The notes below the pieces were generated by a model that ran no database searches, had not been told where the DNA came from, and saw nothing but the letters and a program-made list of their open reading frames with translations. A program made the translations under genes and the position numbers. 64,000 bases of DNA from Asterias rubens (Eukaryota > Echinodermata > Asteroidea > Forcipulatida > Asteriidae): NCBI RefSeq assembly GCF_902459465.1, contig NC_047065.1, forward strand, positions 15,043,634 to 15,107,633, read 5' to 3'. Below, piece after piece: positions 12,967-24,892 of this stretch. The first letter of the stretch is position 1, and every line of letters begins with the position of its first letter.

Positions 12967-15260
12967 ACAGAAACAGAAAAAGACACAAAATAGCACCATA
13001 AAATAGCAGTATAAATTTGATAAATCATTGAAAGGGCAATATAAAAAAGCACAGGGTGTATAATTAATAAATTATACCACTGATCCGCTAACTGTTTGAC
13101 CATGGTTTGCAAAATAACATTTTGGGGTGTTGCCAAAAAAAATCACTCAAATAAATCAAGCTTGCCACTCTATTAATCTGACACTAAAAGATGTTGTATT
13201 TTCTTTTAAATTTATTTGTGAGTTTATTTGTGATTACTCTCAAATACAATTTTTTTTTAAATTCCTTTTCAAACAGTTCTCTGTTAAGAATAACATGTGC
13301 ACTTGAAGTGAACTCTGCAGCATGGTTCAGCACATTTGGGTTTTTGCTTAGTGCGTGTCATTTCATGGCCCTAAAATGCTGAGGATTGCTGGTTTCTACA
13401 TCTTTGAATTTGTTTGCTTTCACGCGTTATTGTCATTAATCTGTCAAATGAATGAAACATCAGCAACCGACCATATTATTATGATTAGTCTAAGAGAGTG
13501 AAGAAATTTTAGCTGCTTAGACCTGCTTACCAATCAAAAGGTCCTTTGGTATAAATGCAAACATTTCTAATAGCCTGACGTTTCAACCCTGGGGTCAAAA
13601 CATTGGGCAATATCATACTTTTTCTTAAAGGTTCTTTTAGCTCTTGAACCCTTTACCAAGGAAGTTCCTAAGAAACAGATTGTTCTTACAAAGCAAGTGG
13701 ACTGCTAACACATATTTAGCTTGTTTTTATATTTGTGTGTACTCTGACTGAAAGGTATTCTGGTTTCGTTTAATGTTTTCTACTAGATGTCAGTAATAAA
13801 CCTACTTTAAATGACTTAAATTTAAAAATAAAAATAAAAAAGGCTTGGCAAATCACAAGAGTTAGATAGTTTCTTTCACCTGACAAGACTGGAGATCTAA
13901 AAAATGTTCTCGAAGATGACATTTAAGATTATTTTATTTCGCAATAAGGTAAAAATAGTTAAGTATATGCCTACAAGCCGTCGATTTCACAAAACTCTGC
14001 CTTACTAAGGATTAATCTTAGGACTTAATACAAGTTAAGTTCCCTATCCGAAGACCTTCGGACACAGTGAACCAATCCTAAGTTAGGATGAGTAACTTGC
14101 CTAACTCGAGGTACGATTAATTCCAGTGTTTCGTGAAATTGGCTTTAGAATGGTTTTAGAATATTTAATTATGCTTGTTATAACATTAGAGTAGTTTCAG
14201 ATAGTATTAGGATAGTTTTTCGGTAAATATTAGAAGTAGAAGTAGATAAGTAGCACTAGAATGGTATTATAAACATTAGAGTAGTTTAAGATAGCACTAG
14301 GATAGTTTAGTAGATAAGTAGCAGTAGATAGAAATAATTTATTAGTAAATATATTTAAATATTATAAGTAGTAGTATTAGTTTTAATAGCAGTTCAATAC
14401 TTTCAAATCTTCAAGAGAACTTTTTTTTTTAATCTCTCTTAACCAGGTGAGAGAAATTAGCAAGAAGAATAAAACAAAAAATGCAACATAAGATGTTTCA
14501 GGATGTTTTTAGATCAGTTTCTTGGAAACTTATGGGGACAAAACACCATAGCTGGCCCTTGTTCTTCAGTAATCAACAATTATGAGCTTCCATTATTGAA
14601 TGTCAATAGATAAGGGAATCAATGTGTGGTGAAGAGGTTTTCAACTAGTGGTTTAATGCCAAAGAAGCCTGTTTCTTGATAATTTTACCGAGGTAAATTA
14701 TCAAGAACCAGGCCTTGGTGGGTGTAAACCACTAGTTGAAAACGGATTCAACACACTTTGATTCCCATTCGTAAACACCTTTTCGGTAAAAAAAAATCAA
14801 CACTTATGGTCAAAAAGTAAAATAAATGCAAACATTATAGTTTTTCAATGATTTCTTTCAACTCAACACCCCTCCAGCTATGAAATGGTAATGCCCAGTC
14901 ATGGCCCTTGGGTAAACAACTCCTTATAAGGGAATGCTGTGCACGTCGCGCGTATTGCGTGATGTGGCACAACTGTCTTGGTCGTTGGTCTCGACCAATA
15001 GGAATGAAGAAACTGTCTTATAAGCACAGGTGCAAACTCGCGTGTCACGCCCATGTTTCAACACTTTTTGCTGGTCATAAACAAAGGTTTATACACACCC
15101 ACGTGACGCGCTCTCCACCAATAGGAATAGCGAAACTGTCTGAGGTATTTATGAATGAATCTTAACCTACAAACAACCACGTTAAAACTAAAAGCTGCAT
15201 GTTAGTTCGATTCCTAATGCATTCACTTCTTGTTATAGTAGGGCAATGGTATACAGAGCT
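12967..15260. other. Intergenic with fold-backs and a degenerate tandem repeat
   Basis: It contains the fold-back 13985-14147 (TTTCACAAAACTCTGC to GTTTCGTGAAATTGG) and a degenerate ~88-bp tandem repeat (ATTAGAGTAGTTTMAGATAG at 14187 and 14275). There is a ~160-bp inverted repeat at 14610-14772. ACCAATAGGAAT…GAAACTGTCT occurs twice (about 14994 and 15117), each time in a CG-richer setting. No gene is recognised. Confidence 0.6.
14610..14772. repeat. Inverted repeat / fold-back
   Basis: The arms share GGGAATCAA(T)GTGTG, TTTTCAACTAGTGGTTTA and CTTGATAATTTACC with their reverse complements. The centre is at about 14691 (TTTTACCGAGGTAAA). It could form a long hairpin. Confidence 0.8.
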
Positions 15261-17057
15261 AACATAGTTCTGCTTATTCATGGCTCTGCTTACTCATGGC
15301 TCTCTGCTTACTCATGGCTCTCTGCTTACTCATGGCTCTGCTTACTCATGGCTCTCTGCTTACTCATGGCTCTCTGCTTACTCATGGCTCTCTGCTTATT
15401 CATGGCTCTGCTTACTCATGGCTCTCTGCTTACTCATGGCTCTCTGCTTACTCATGGCTCTCCTGCATATTCATGGCTCTGCTTACTCATGGCTCTCTGC
15501 TTACTCATGGCTCTCTGCTTACTCATGGGTCTGCTTACTCATGGCTCTCTGCTTATTCATGGCTCTGCTTACTCATGGCTCTGCTTACTCATGGCTCTCT
15601 GCTTACTCACGGCTCTCTGCTTACTCATGGCTCTCCTGCTTACTCATGGCTCTCTGCTTATTCATGGCTCTGCTTACTCATGGCTCTGCTTACTCATGGC
15701 TCTCTGCTTACTCATGGCTCTCTGCTTACTCATGGCTCTCTGCTTATTCATGGCTCTCTGCTTATTCATGGCTCTGCTTACTCATGGCTCTCTGCTTACT
15801 CATGGCTCTCTGCTTACTCACGGCTCTCCTGCTTATTCATGGCTCTGCTTACTCATGGCTCTCTGCTTACTCATGGCTCTGCTTACTCATGGCTCTCCTG
15901 CTTATTCATGGCTCTCCTGCTTATTCATGGCTCTGCTTACTCATGGCTCTCTGCTTACTCATGGCTCTGCTTACTCATGGCTCTCCTGCTTACTCATGGC
16001 TCTCCTGCTTACTCATGGCTCTCTGCTTACTCATGGCTCTGCTTACTCATGGCTCTCTGCTTACTCATGGCTCTCCTGCTTACTCATGGCTCTCTGCTTA
16101 CTCATGGCTCTCTGCTTACTCATGGCTCTCGGATTATTCATGGCTCTGCTTACTCATGGCTCTGCTTACTCATGGCTCTGCTTACTCATGGCTCTCCTGC
16201 TTACTCATGGCTCTCTGCTTACTCATGGCTCTCTGCTTACTCATGGCTCTCTGCTTACTCATGGCTCTGCTTACTCATGGATCTCTGCTTACTCATGGCT
16301 CTCTGCTTATTCATGGCTCTGCTTACTCATGGCTCTGCTTACTCATGGCTCTCTGCTTACTCATGGCTCTCTGCTTACTCATGGCTCTCTGCTTATTCAT
16401 GGCTCTCTGCTTACTCATGGCTCTCTGCTTACTCATGGCTCTCTGCTTATTCATGGCTCTCTGCTTACTCATGGCTCTCTGCTTATTCATGGCTCTCTGC
16501 TTACTCATGGCTCTCTGCTTACTCATGGCTCTCTGCTTACTCATGGTTCTGCTTACTCATGGCTCTCTGCTTACTCATGGCTCTCTGCTTACTCATGGAT
16601 CTCTGCTAACTCATGGGTCTGCTTACTCATGGCTCTCTGCTTACTCATGGCTCTGTGCTTACTCATGGCTCTCTGCTTACTCATGGCTCTCTGTTCACTC
16701 ATGGCTCCGCTTACTCATGGCTCTCTGCTTACTCATGGCTCTCTGTTTACTCATGGCTCTCTGCTTACTCATGGCTCTCTGCTTACTCATGGCTCTCTGC
16801 TTACTCATGGCTCTCTGCTTACTCATGGCTCTCTACTTACTCATGGCTCTCTGCTTACTCATGGCTCTCTGCTTACTCATGGCTCTCTGCTTAGTCATGG
16901 CTCTTCTTACTCATGGTGTTGCTTACTCGTGGCTCTCTACTGCTTACTCATGGTACTCTGCTTACTTATGGCTCTCTGCTTACTCATGGCTCTGCTTACC
17001 CATGGATCTGCTAACTGATCATGGCTCTGCTTACTCATCATGGCTCTCTGCTTACTG

Positions 17058-19588
17058 ATGGCTCTCTGCTTATTCATGGCTCTCTGGTTCCTAATGGCTC
17101 TCTGCTTACTCATGGCTCTCTGCCTACTAATGGCTCTCTGGTTACTCATGGCTCTCTGCTTACCACTGGCTCGGCTTACCCATGACTCTGCTTACTCATG
17201 GCTGTGCTTACCCATGGCTCTGCTTATTCATGGCTGTGCTTACTGATGGCTCTCTGCTTACTAATGGCTCTCTGCTTACTCATGGCTTTCTGCTTACTCA
17301 TGACTCTCTGCTTACCCATGGCTCTGCTTACCCATGGCTCTGCTTACTCATGGCTGTGCTTACCCATGGCTCTGCTTACTCGTGGCTGTGCTTACTCATG
17401 GCTGTGCTTACTCATGGCTCTCTGCTTACTATGGCTCTCTGATTATTCATGGCTCTGCTTACTCATGGCTCTGCTTACTCATGGCTCTGCTTACTCATGG
17501 CTCTCCTGCTTACTCATGGCTCTCTGCTTACTCATGGCTCTCTGCTTACTCATGGCTCTCTGCTTACTCATGGCTCTGCTTACTCATGGATCTCTGCTTA
17601 CTCATGGCTCTCTGCTTATTCATGGCTCTGCTTACTCATGGCTCTGCTTACTCATGGCTCTCTGCTTACTCATGGCTCTCTGCTTACTCATGGCTCTCTG
17701 CTTATTCATGGCTCTCTGCTTACTCATGGCTCTCTGCTTACTCATGGCTCTCTGCTTATTCATGGCTCTCTGCCTACTCATGGCTCTCTGCTTATTCATG
17801 GCTCTCTGCTTACTCATGGCTCTCTGCTTACTCATGGCTCTCTGCTTACTCATGGCTCTCTGCTTAGTCATGGCTCTTCTTACTCATGGTGTTGCTTACT
17901 CGTGGCTCTCTACTGCTTACTCATGGTACTCTGCTTACTTATGGCTCTCTGCTTACTCATGGCTCTGCTTACCCATGGATCTGCTAACTGATCATGGCTC
18001 TGCTTACTCATCATGGCTCTCTGCTTACTGATGGCTCTCTGCTTATTCATGGCTCTCTGGTTCCTAATGGCTCTCTGCTTACTCATGGCTCTCTGCCTAC
18101 TAATGGCTCTCTGGTTACTCATGGCTCTCTGCTTACCACTGGCTCTGCTTACCCATGACTCTGCTTACTCATGGCTGTGCTTACCCATGGCTCTGCTTAT
18201 TCATGGCTGTGCTTACTGATGGCTCTCTGCTTACTAATGGCTCTCTGCTTACTCATGGCTTTCTGCTTACTCATGACTCTCTGCTTACCCATGGCTCTGC
18301 TTACCCATGGCTCTGCTTACTCATGGCTCTCTGCTTACTCATGGTTCTGCTTACTCATGGCTCTCTGCTTACTCATGGCTCTCTGCTTACTCATGGATCT
18401 CTGCTAACTCATGGGTCTGCTTACTCATGGCTCTCTGCTTACTCATGGCTCTGTGCTTACTCATGGCTCTCTGCTTACTCATGGCTCTCTGTTCACTCAT
18501 GGCTCCGCTTACTCATGGCTCTCTGCTTACTCATGGCTCTCTGTTTACTCATGGCTCTCTGCTTACTCATGGCTCTCTGCTTACTATGGCTCTCTGATTA
18601 TTCATGGCTCTGCTTACTCATGGCTCTGCTTACTCATGGCTCTCTGCTTACTCATGGCTCTCTACTTACTCATGGCTCTCTGCTTACTCATGGCTCTCTG
18701 CTTACTCATGGCTCTCTACTTACTCATGGCTCTCTGCTTACTCATGGCTCTCTGCTTACTCATGGCTCTCTGCTTAGTCATGGCTCTTCTTACTCATGGT
18801 GTTGCTTACTCGTGGCTCTCTACTGCTTACTCATGGTACTCTGCTTACTTATGGCTCTCTGCTTACTCATGGCTCTGCTTACCCATGGATCTGCTAACTG
18901 ATCATGGCTCTGCTTACTCATCATGGCTCTCTGCTTACTGATGGCTCTCTGCTTATTCATGGCTCTCTGGTTCCTAATGGCTCTCTGCTTACTCATGGCT
19001 CTCTGCCTACTAATGGCTCTCTGGTTACTCATGGCTCTCTGCTTACCACTGGCTCTGCTTACCCATGACTCTGCTTACTCATGGCTGTGCTTACCCATGG
19101 CTCTGCTTATTCATGGCTGTGCTTACTGATGGCTCTCTGCTTACTAATGGCTCTCTGCTTACTCATGGCTTTCTGCTTACTCATGACTCTCTGCTTACCC
19201 ATGGCTCTGCTTACCCATGGCTCTGCTTACTCATGGCTGTGCTTACCCATGGCTCTGCTTACTCATGGCTCTCTGTTTACTCATGGCTCTCTGCTTACTC
19301 ATGGCTCTCTGCTTACTCATGGCTCTCTGCTTACTCATGGCTCTCTGCTTACTCATGGCTCTCTACTTACTCATGGCTCTCTGCTTACTCATGGCTCTCT
19401 GCTTACTCATGGCTCTCTGCTTAGTCATGGCTCTTCTTACTCATGGTGTTGCTTACTCGTGGCTCTCTACTGCTTACTCATGGTACTCTGCTTACTTATG
19501 GCTCTCTGCTTACTCATGGCTCTGCTTACCCATGGATCTGCTAACTGATCATGGCTCTGCTTACTCATCATGGCTCTCTGCTTACTGA
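17058..19588 (+). repeat. Higher-order block A-B-C of the minisatellite (973+910+647 bp)
   Basis: Boundaries are set by a recurring variant run (GGATCTGCTAACTGATCATGG followed by TTACTCATCATGG) near 17030, 18003, 18913 and 19560. The three sub-blocks differ by internal deletions of a longer unit. The A and B blocks recur almost unchanged 2530 bp downstream. Confidence 0.85.
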
Positions 19589-22500
19589 TGGCTCTCTGCT
19601 TATTCATGGCTCTCTGGTTCCTAATGGCTCTCTGCTTACTCATGGCTCTCTGCCTACTAATGGCTCTCTGGTTACTCATGGCTCTCTGCTTACCACTGGC
19701 TCTGCTTACCCATGACTCTGCTTACTCATGGCTGTGCTTACCCATGGCTCTGCTTATTCATGGCTGTGCTTACTGATGGCTCTCTGCTTACTAATGGCTC
19801 TCTGCTTACTCATGGCTTTCTGCTTACTCATGGCTCTCTGCTTACCCATGGCTCTGCTTACCCATGGCTCTGCTTACTCATGGCTGTGCTTACCCATGGC
19901 TCTGCTTACTCATGGCTGTGCTTACTCATGGCTGTGCTTACTCATGGCTCTCTGCTTACTATGGCTCTCTGATTATTCATGGCTCTGCTTACTCATGGCT
20001 CTGCTTACTCATGGCTCTGCTTACTCATGGCTCTCCTGCTTACTCATGGCTCTCTGCTTACTCATGGCTCTCTGCTTACTCATGGCTCTCTGCTTACTCA
20101 TGGCTCTGCTTACTCATGGATCTCTGCTTACTCATGGCTCTCTGCTTATTCATGGCTCTGCTTACTCATGGCTCTGCTTACTCATGGCTCTCTGCTTACT
20201 CATGGCTCTCTGCTTACTCATGGCTCTCTGCTTATTCATGGCTCTCTGCTTACTCATGGCTCTCTGCTTACTCATGGCTCTCTGCTTATTCATGGCTCTC
20301 TGCTTACTCATGGCTCTCTGCTTATTCATGGCTCTCTGCTTACTCATGGCTCTCTGCTTACTCATGGCTCTCTGCTTACTCATGGCTCTCTGCTTAGTCA
20401 TGGCTCTTCTTACTCATGGTGTTGCTTACTCGTGGCTCTCTACTGCTTACTCATGGTACTCTGCTTACTTATGGCTCTCTGCTTACTCATGGCTCTGCTT
20501 ACCCATGGATCTGCTAACTGATCATGGCTCTGCTTACTCATCATGGCTCTCTGCTTACTGATGGCTCTCTGCTTATTCATGGCTCTCTGGTTCCTAATGG
20601 CTCTCTGCTTACTCATGGCTCTCTGCCTACTAATGGCTCTCTGGTTACTCATGGCTCTCTGCTTACCACTGGCTCTGCTTACCCATGACTCTGCTTACTC
20701 ATGGCTGTGCTTACCCATGGCTCTGCTTATTCATGGCTGTGCTTACTGATGGCTCTCTGCTTACTAATGGCTCTCTGCTTACTCATGGCTTTCTGCTTAC
20801 TCATGACTCTCTGCTTACCCATGGCTCTGCTTACCCATGGCTCTGCTTACTCATGGCTCTCTGCTTACTCATGGTTCTGCTTACTCATGGCTCTCTGCTT
20901 ACTCATGGCTCTCTGCTTACTCATGGATCTCTGCTAACTCATGGGTCTGCTTACTCATGGCTCTCTGCTTACTCATGGCTCTGTGCTTACTCATGGCTCT
21001 CTGCTTACTCATGGCTCTCTGTTCACTCATGGCTCCGCTTACTCATGGCTCTCTGCTTACTCATGGCTCTCTGTTTACTCATGGCTCTCTGCTTACTCAT
21101 GGCTCTCTGCTTACTATGGCTCTCTGATTATTCATGGCTCTGCTTACTCATGGCTCTGCTTACTCATGGCTCTCTGCTTACTCATGGCTCTCTACTTACT
21201 CATGGCTCTCTGCTTACTCATGGCTCTCTGCTTACTCATGGCTCTCTACTTACTCATGGCTCTCTGCTTACTCATGGCTCTCTGCTTACTCATGGCTCTC
21301 TGCTTAGTCATGGCTCTTCTTACTCATGGTGTTGCTTACTCGTGGCTCTCTACTGCTTACTCATGGTACTCTGCTTACTTATGGCTCTCTGCTTACTCAT
21401 GGCTCTGCTTACCCATGGATCTGCTAACTGATCATGGCTCTGCTTACTCATCATGGCTCTCTGCTTACTGATGGCTCTCTGCTTATTCATGGCTCTCTGG
21501 TTCCTAATGGCTCTCTGCTTACTCATGGCTCTCTGCCTACTAATGGCTCTCTGGTTACTCATGGCTCTCTGCTTACCACTGGCTCTGCTTACCCATGGCT
21601 CTGCTTACTCATGGCTGTGCTTACCCATGGCTCTGCTTACTCATGGCTGTGCTTACTGATGGCTCTCTGCTTACTAATGGCTCTCTGCTTACTCATGGCT
21701 TTCTGCTTACTCATGACTCTCTGCTTACCCATGGCTCTGCTTACCCATGGCTCTGCTTACTCATGGCTGTGCTTACCCATGGCTCTGCTTACTCGTGGCT
21801 GTGCTTACTCATGGCTGTGCTTACTCATGGCTCTCTGCTTACTATGGCTCTCTGATTATTCATGGCTCTGCTTACTCATGGCTCTGCTTACTCATGGCTC
21901 TGCTTACTCATGGCTCTCCTGCTTACTCATGGCTCTCTGCTTACTCATGGCTCTCTGCTTACTCATGGCTCTCTGCTTACTCATGGCTCTGCTTACTCAT
22001 GGATCTCTGCTTACTCATGGCTCTCTGCTTATTCATGGCTCTGCTTACTCATGGCTCTGCTTACTCATGGCTCTCTGCTTACTCATGGCTCTCTGCTTAC
22101 TCATGGCTCTCTGCTTATTCATGGCTCTCTGCTTACTCATGGCTCTCTGCTTACTCATGGCTCTCTGCTTATTCATGGCTCTCTGCTTACTCATGGCTCT
22201 CTGCTTATTCATGGCTCTCTGCTTACTCATGGCTCTCTGCTTACTCATGGCTCTCTGCTTACTCATGGTTCTGCTTACTCATGGCTCTCTGCTTACTCAT
22301 GGCTCTCTGCTTACTCATGGATCTCTGCTAACTCATGGGTCTGCTTACTCATGGCTCTCTGCTTACTCATGGCTCTGTGCTTACTCATGGCTCTCTGCTT
22401 ACTCATGGCTCTCTGTTCACTCATGGCTCCGCTTACTCATGGCTCTCTGCTTACTCATGGCTCTCTGTTTACTCATGGCTCTCTGCTTACTCATGGCTCT

Positions 22501-22780
22501 CTGCTTACTCATGGCTCTCTGCTTACTCATGGCTCTCTGCTTACTCATGGCTCTCTACTTACTCATGGCTCTCTGCTTACTCATGGCTCTCTGCTTACTC
22601 ATGGCTCTCTGCTTAGTCATGGCTCTTCTTACTCATGGTGTTGCTTACTCGTGGCTCTCTACTGCTTACTCATGGTACTCTGCTTACTTATGGCTCTCTG
22701 CTTACTCATGGCTCTGCTTACCCATGGATCTGCTAACTGATCATGGCTCTGCTTACTCATCATGGCTCTCTGCTTACTGA
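19588..22780 (+). repeat. Higher-order block A'-B'-D of the minisatellite (973+910+1309 bp)
   Basis: A' and B' repeat the preceding A and B at a distance of 2530 bp with only a few base changes by eye. D is the longest block. Its distal ~1 kb (about 21862-22871) matches the beginning part of the array (about 16140-17149) at an offset of exactly 5722 bp. D is thus the most complete unit; A, B and C look like deletion derivatives. Confidence 0.8.
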
Positions 22781-23230
22781 TGGCTCTCTGCTTATTCATG
22801 GCTCTCTGGTTCCTAATGGCTCTCTGCTTACTCATGGCTCTCTGCCTACTAATGGCTCTCTGGTTACTCATGGCTTTCTGCTTGCAATCCAGTGTAATTT
22901 TGTCAAGTTTTTAATACTTATCGTCATTGGTGCATTTTTAATAAGCTTGTTATTTATAGTATACTTTTGCATTGTAAACTTCTGTTTGTATGCTGTATGT
23001 TGGATAATGTACCTTTGCAGTCTACTTAGAGCATATGCCTGTTGAATAATTTATTTTTGTAAATTTTAAACTTGCTTATTACATCCTCAATCTTGAGAGT
23101 GTAACGCCTGTTGTCACAAACTATTTTACTTTTGACGCATTGTTGTTGACCCGCCCCCCCCCCCCCTGGTTTTTGTTTGTATATTTGTTGTTGGAGTTTC
23201 TGTGTATTTTATTTTACTTGTCAGAGTTAT

Positions 23231-23326
23231 TGTTTGTTTGTTTGTTCGTTCGTTCGTTCGTTCGTTCGTTCGTTCGTTCGTTCGTTCGTTCGTTCGTTCG
23301 TTCGTTCGTTCGTTCGTTCGTTCATT
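23231..23326 (+). repeat. (TTTG)n/(TTCG)n microsatellite
   Basis: Three or four TTTG units are followed by about 19-20 perfect TTCG units, then TTCATTTGTTGG. The tract has a CpG every four bases. A frame over it reads RSFVRSFV… and is not a gene. Confidence 0.95.
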
Positions 23327-23689
23327 TGTTGGAGTGTGTTGGAGTTTCTGTGAGTTGTTTTAGTGTCTATTTTCAGTCTAGTTACAGTTTGTTTGATTAC
23401 TCTTAAATATTGCTTTAAGTTTGCCTTGATTTTGTATGAAAAATAAAACTCAATGAAAATACAAACTGTTTAATTTGTGAACCTTTGCTTTATTGCCTGA
23501 GTCTAGGATGGATGGTAACAATCATGCGTCCGTTTGTTTATGGAATATGATGCTTAAACAAACTTCTTCCTTCGGGGGGGAGGGGGTAAAGAATCAACAT
23601 AAGGATACAAACTTCTGGATTGGTGGTCCCCGGTTCGGGTCCTGGATGGGTTGATATTGTTAACTACCATTAATTGTACCCAGTGCGTG

Positions 23690-24892
23690 ATACATGGGGG
23701 GGGGGGGCACTTCTGCCTAATTAGGTATGTCATGTGACATTTCCTTATAAGGGGGGGGGGTTGCACTTCTGGCTAATTGGGTATGTCATGTGACATTTCG
23801 TTAATTGCAGGGGGGGTGGACTTCTGCCTATAATTAGGTATGTCCTTTAATAGGGGTGTTGCTTGGGGTGCACTTTTGCCTAATTAGGTATGTCATATAG
23901 TGGCGTACATTTCCTTAAAAGCGGGGGAAGGGCGCACTTCTGCCTTATTAGGTATGTTATATGACATTTCTTTATAAGGCGGGCGGGGGTGTGGCTAGGG
24001 GGTGCACTTTTGCCTAATTAGGTATATGGCGGGGGGGAGGGGGGGTTGCACTTCTGCCTATACTATAGTTATGTCATTAACTATAGTGGGGGGGGGGGTG
24101 CATGCACTTCTGGCCAATTAGGTATGTCATGTGACATTTACCTTAATAGCAGGGGGGTACACCTCTGGCTAAATGGGTATGTCATGTGACACTACGTTAA
24201 TATCGGGGGGGGCACTTCTGCCTAATTAGGTATGTCATGTGACTTTTCTCTAAATAGTGGGGGGGGTCGGGGTGCACTTCTGTGCTATTAGGTATGTCAT
24301 ATGACATTTCTTAAATAAGGGGGCGGGGGGTTGCGGCTGGGGGTGTACTTTTGGCTAATTATGTGACATTTCCTTAATAGCGGGGGGGGGGGGGGGGGGG
24401 GAGGGGGGTGCACCTCTGCCTAATTCGGTATTCCATATGTGGCATTTCTTTAATAAGGGGGCGGAGGATTGCGGCAGGGGCTGCACTTTTGCCTATAATT
24501 ATAGGTATGTGTCATGTGACATTTCCTTAATATAGCAGGGGGGGTGGGGGTGCACTTCTGCCTAATTCGGTATTCCATGGGAACTTTCCTTAATGGGGGG
24601 GGCGTTGTACTTCTGCCTTATTAGGTACGTATGTCATGTGATTTTCTTAATAACGGAGGGGGGGGTAGCACTTCTGCCTTTAGGTATGTCATGTGCTAGG
24701 GGGGTGGGTGGCTGCATTGGAGGTGCACTTTTGCCTAGTTGTATATGGGTCATGTGAAATTTCTTAATAGCGGGGGGGGGGGGTTCACTTCTGCCTGATT
24801 AAGTATGTCATGTGACATTTCCTTAAAAGGGGGGGGGTTGCACTTCTGCCTAATGTCATGTTACATTTCCTTAAAAGCGGGGGAGGGGTAGT
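23690..24892 (+). repeat. G-tract minisatellite, about 20 units of 50-72 bp with TCATGTGA boxes
   Basis: The unit is roughly TGCACTTCTGCCTAATTAGG, then TATGTCATGTGACATTTCC, then TTAATAGC and a run of 6-20 Gs. Unit starts fall near 23699, 23761, 23819, 23870, 23934, 24003, 24047, 24105, 24158, 24213, 24273, 24344, 24409, 24481, 24552, 24605, 24667, 24724, 24784 and 24838. Units diverge freely, but the CACTTCTGCCTAATTAGG and TCATGTGAC parts are best kept. The longest G run is 20 (24382-24401). Confidence 0.93.

Larger units (their letters stand above)
15268..22884 (+). repeat. 7.6-kb minisatellite of 16-19-bp monomers with higher-order structure
   Basis: The monomer GCTTACTCATGGCTCTCT (18 bp) alternates with a 16-bp form (lacking CT) and a 19-bp form (extra C), over 400 copies by eye. 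Point variants (GCTTATTCATGG, GCTTACCCATGG, GGTTCCTAATGG) mark positions. The variant string GGTTCCTAATGG occurs once in each of seven blocks, spaced 973, 910, 647, 973, 910 and 1309 bp. This shows higher-order duplication. The monomer has no stop codon in any plus-strand frame and none in one minus frame, so it makes long but artefactual reading frames of up to 592 codons. Flanks are unique AT-rich DNA. Confidence 0.98.

Noticed and set aside
15246..17058. Long frames of 590 and 592 codons
   Set aside because: They exist in all three plus frames at once because the minisatellite monomer contains no stop; no intron, promoter or non-repetitive domain supports a protein.
15268..22884. CRISPR-like array
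   Set aside because: There are no unique spacers; the monomers touch each other and vary in length by CT slippage. The genome is eukaryotic.
23554..23766. Minus-strand frame reading …PSRTRTGDHQSR…
   Set aside because: It comes from a tRNA-like box B (GGTTCGGGTCC) and a poly-G tract, not from a gene.
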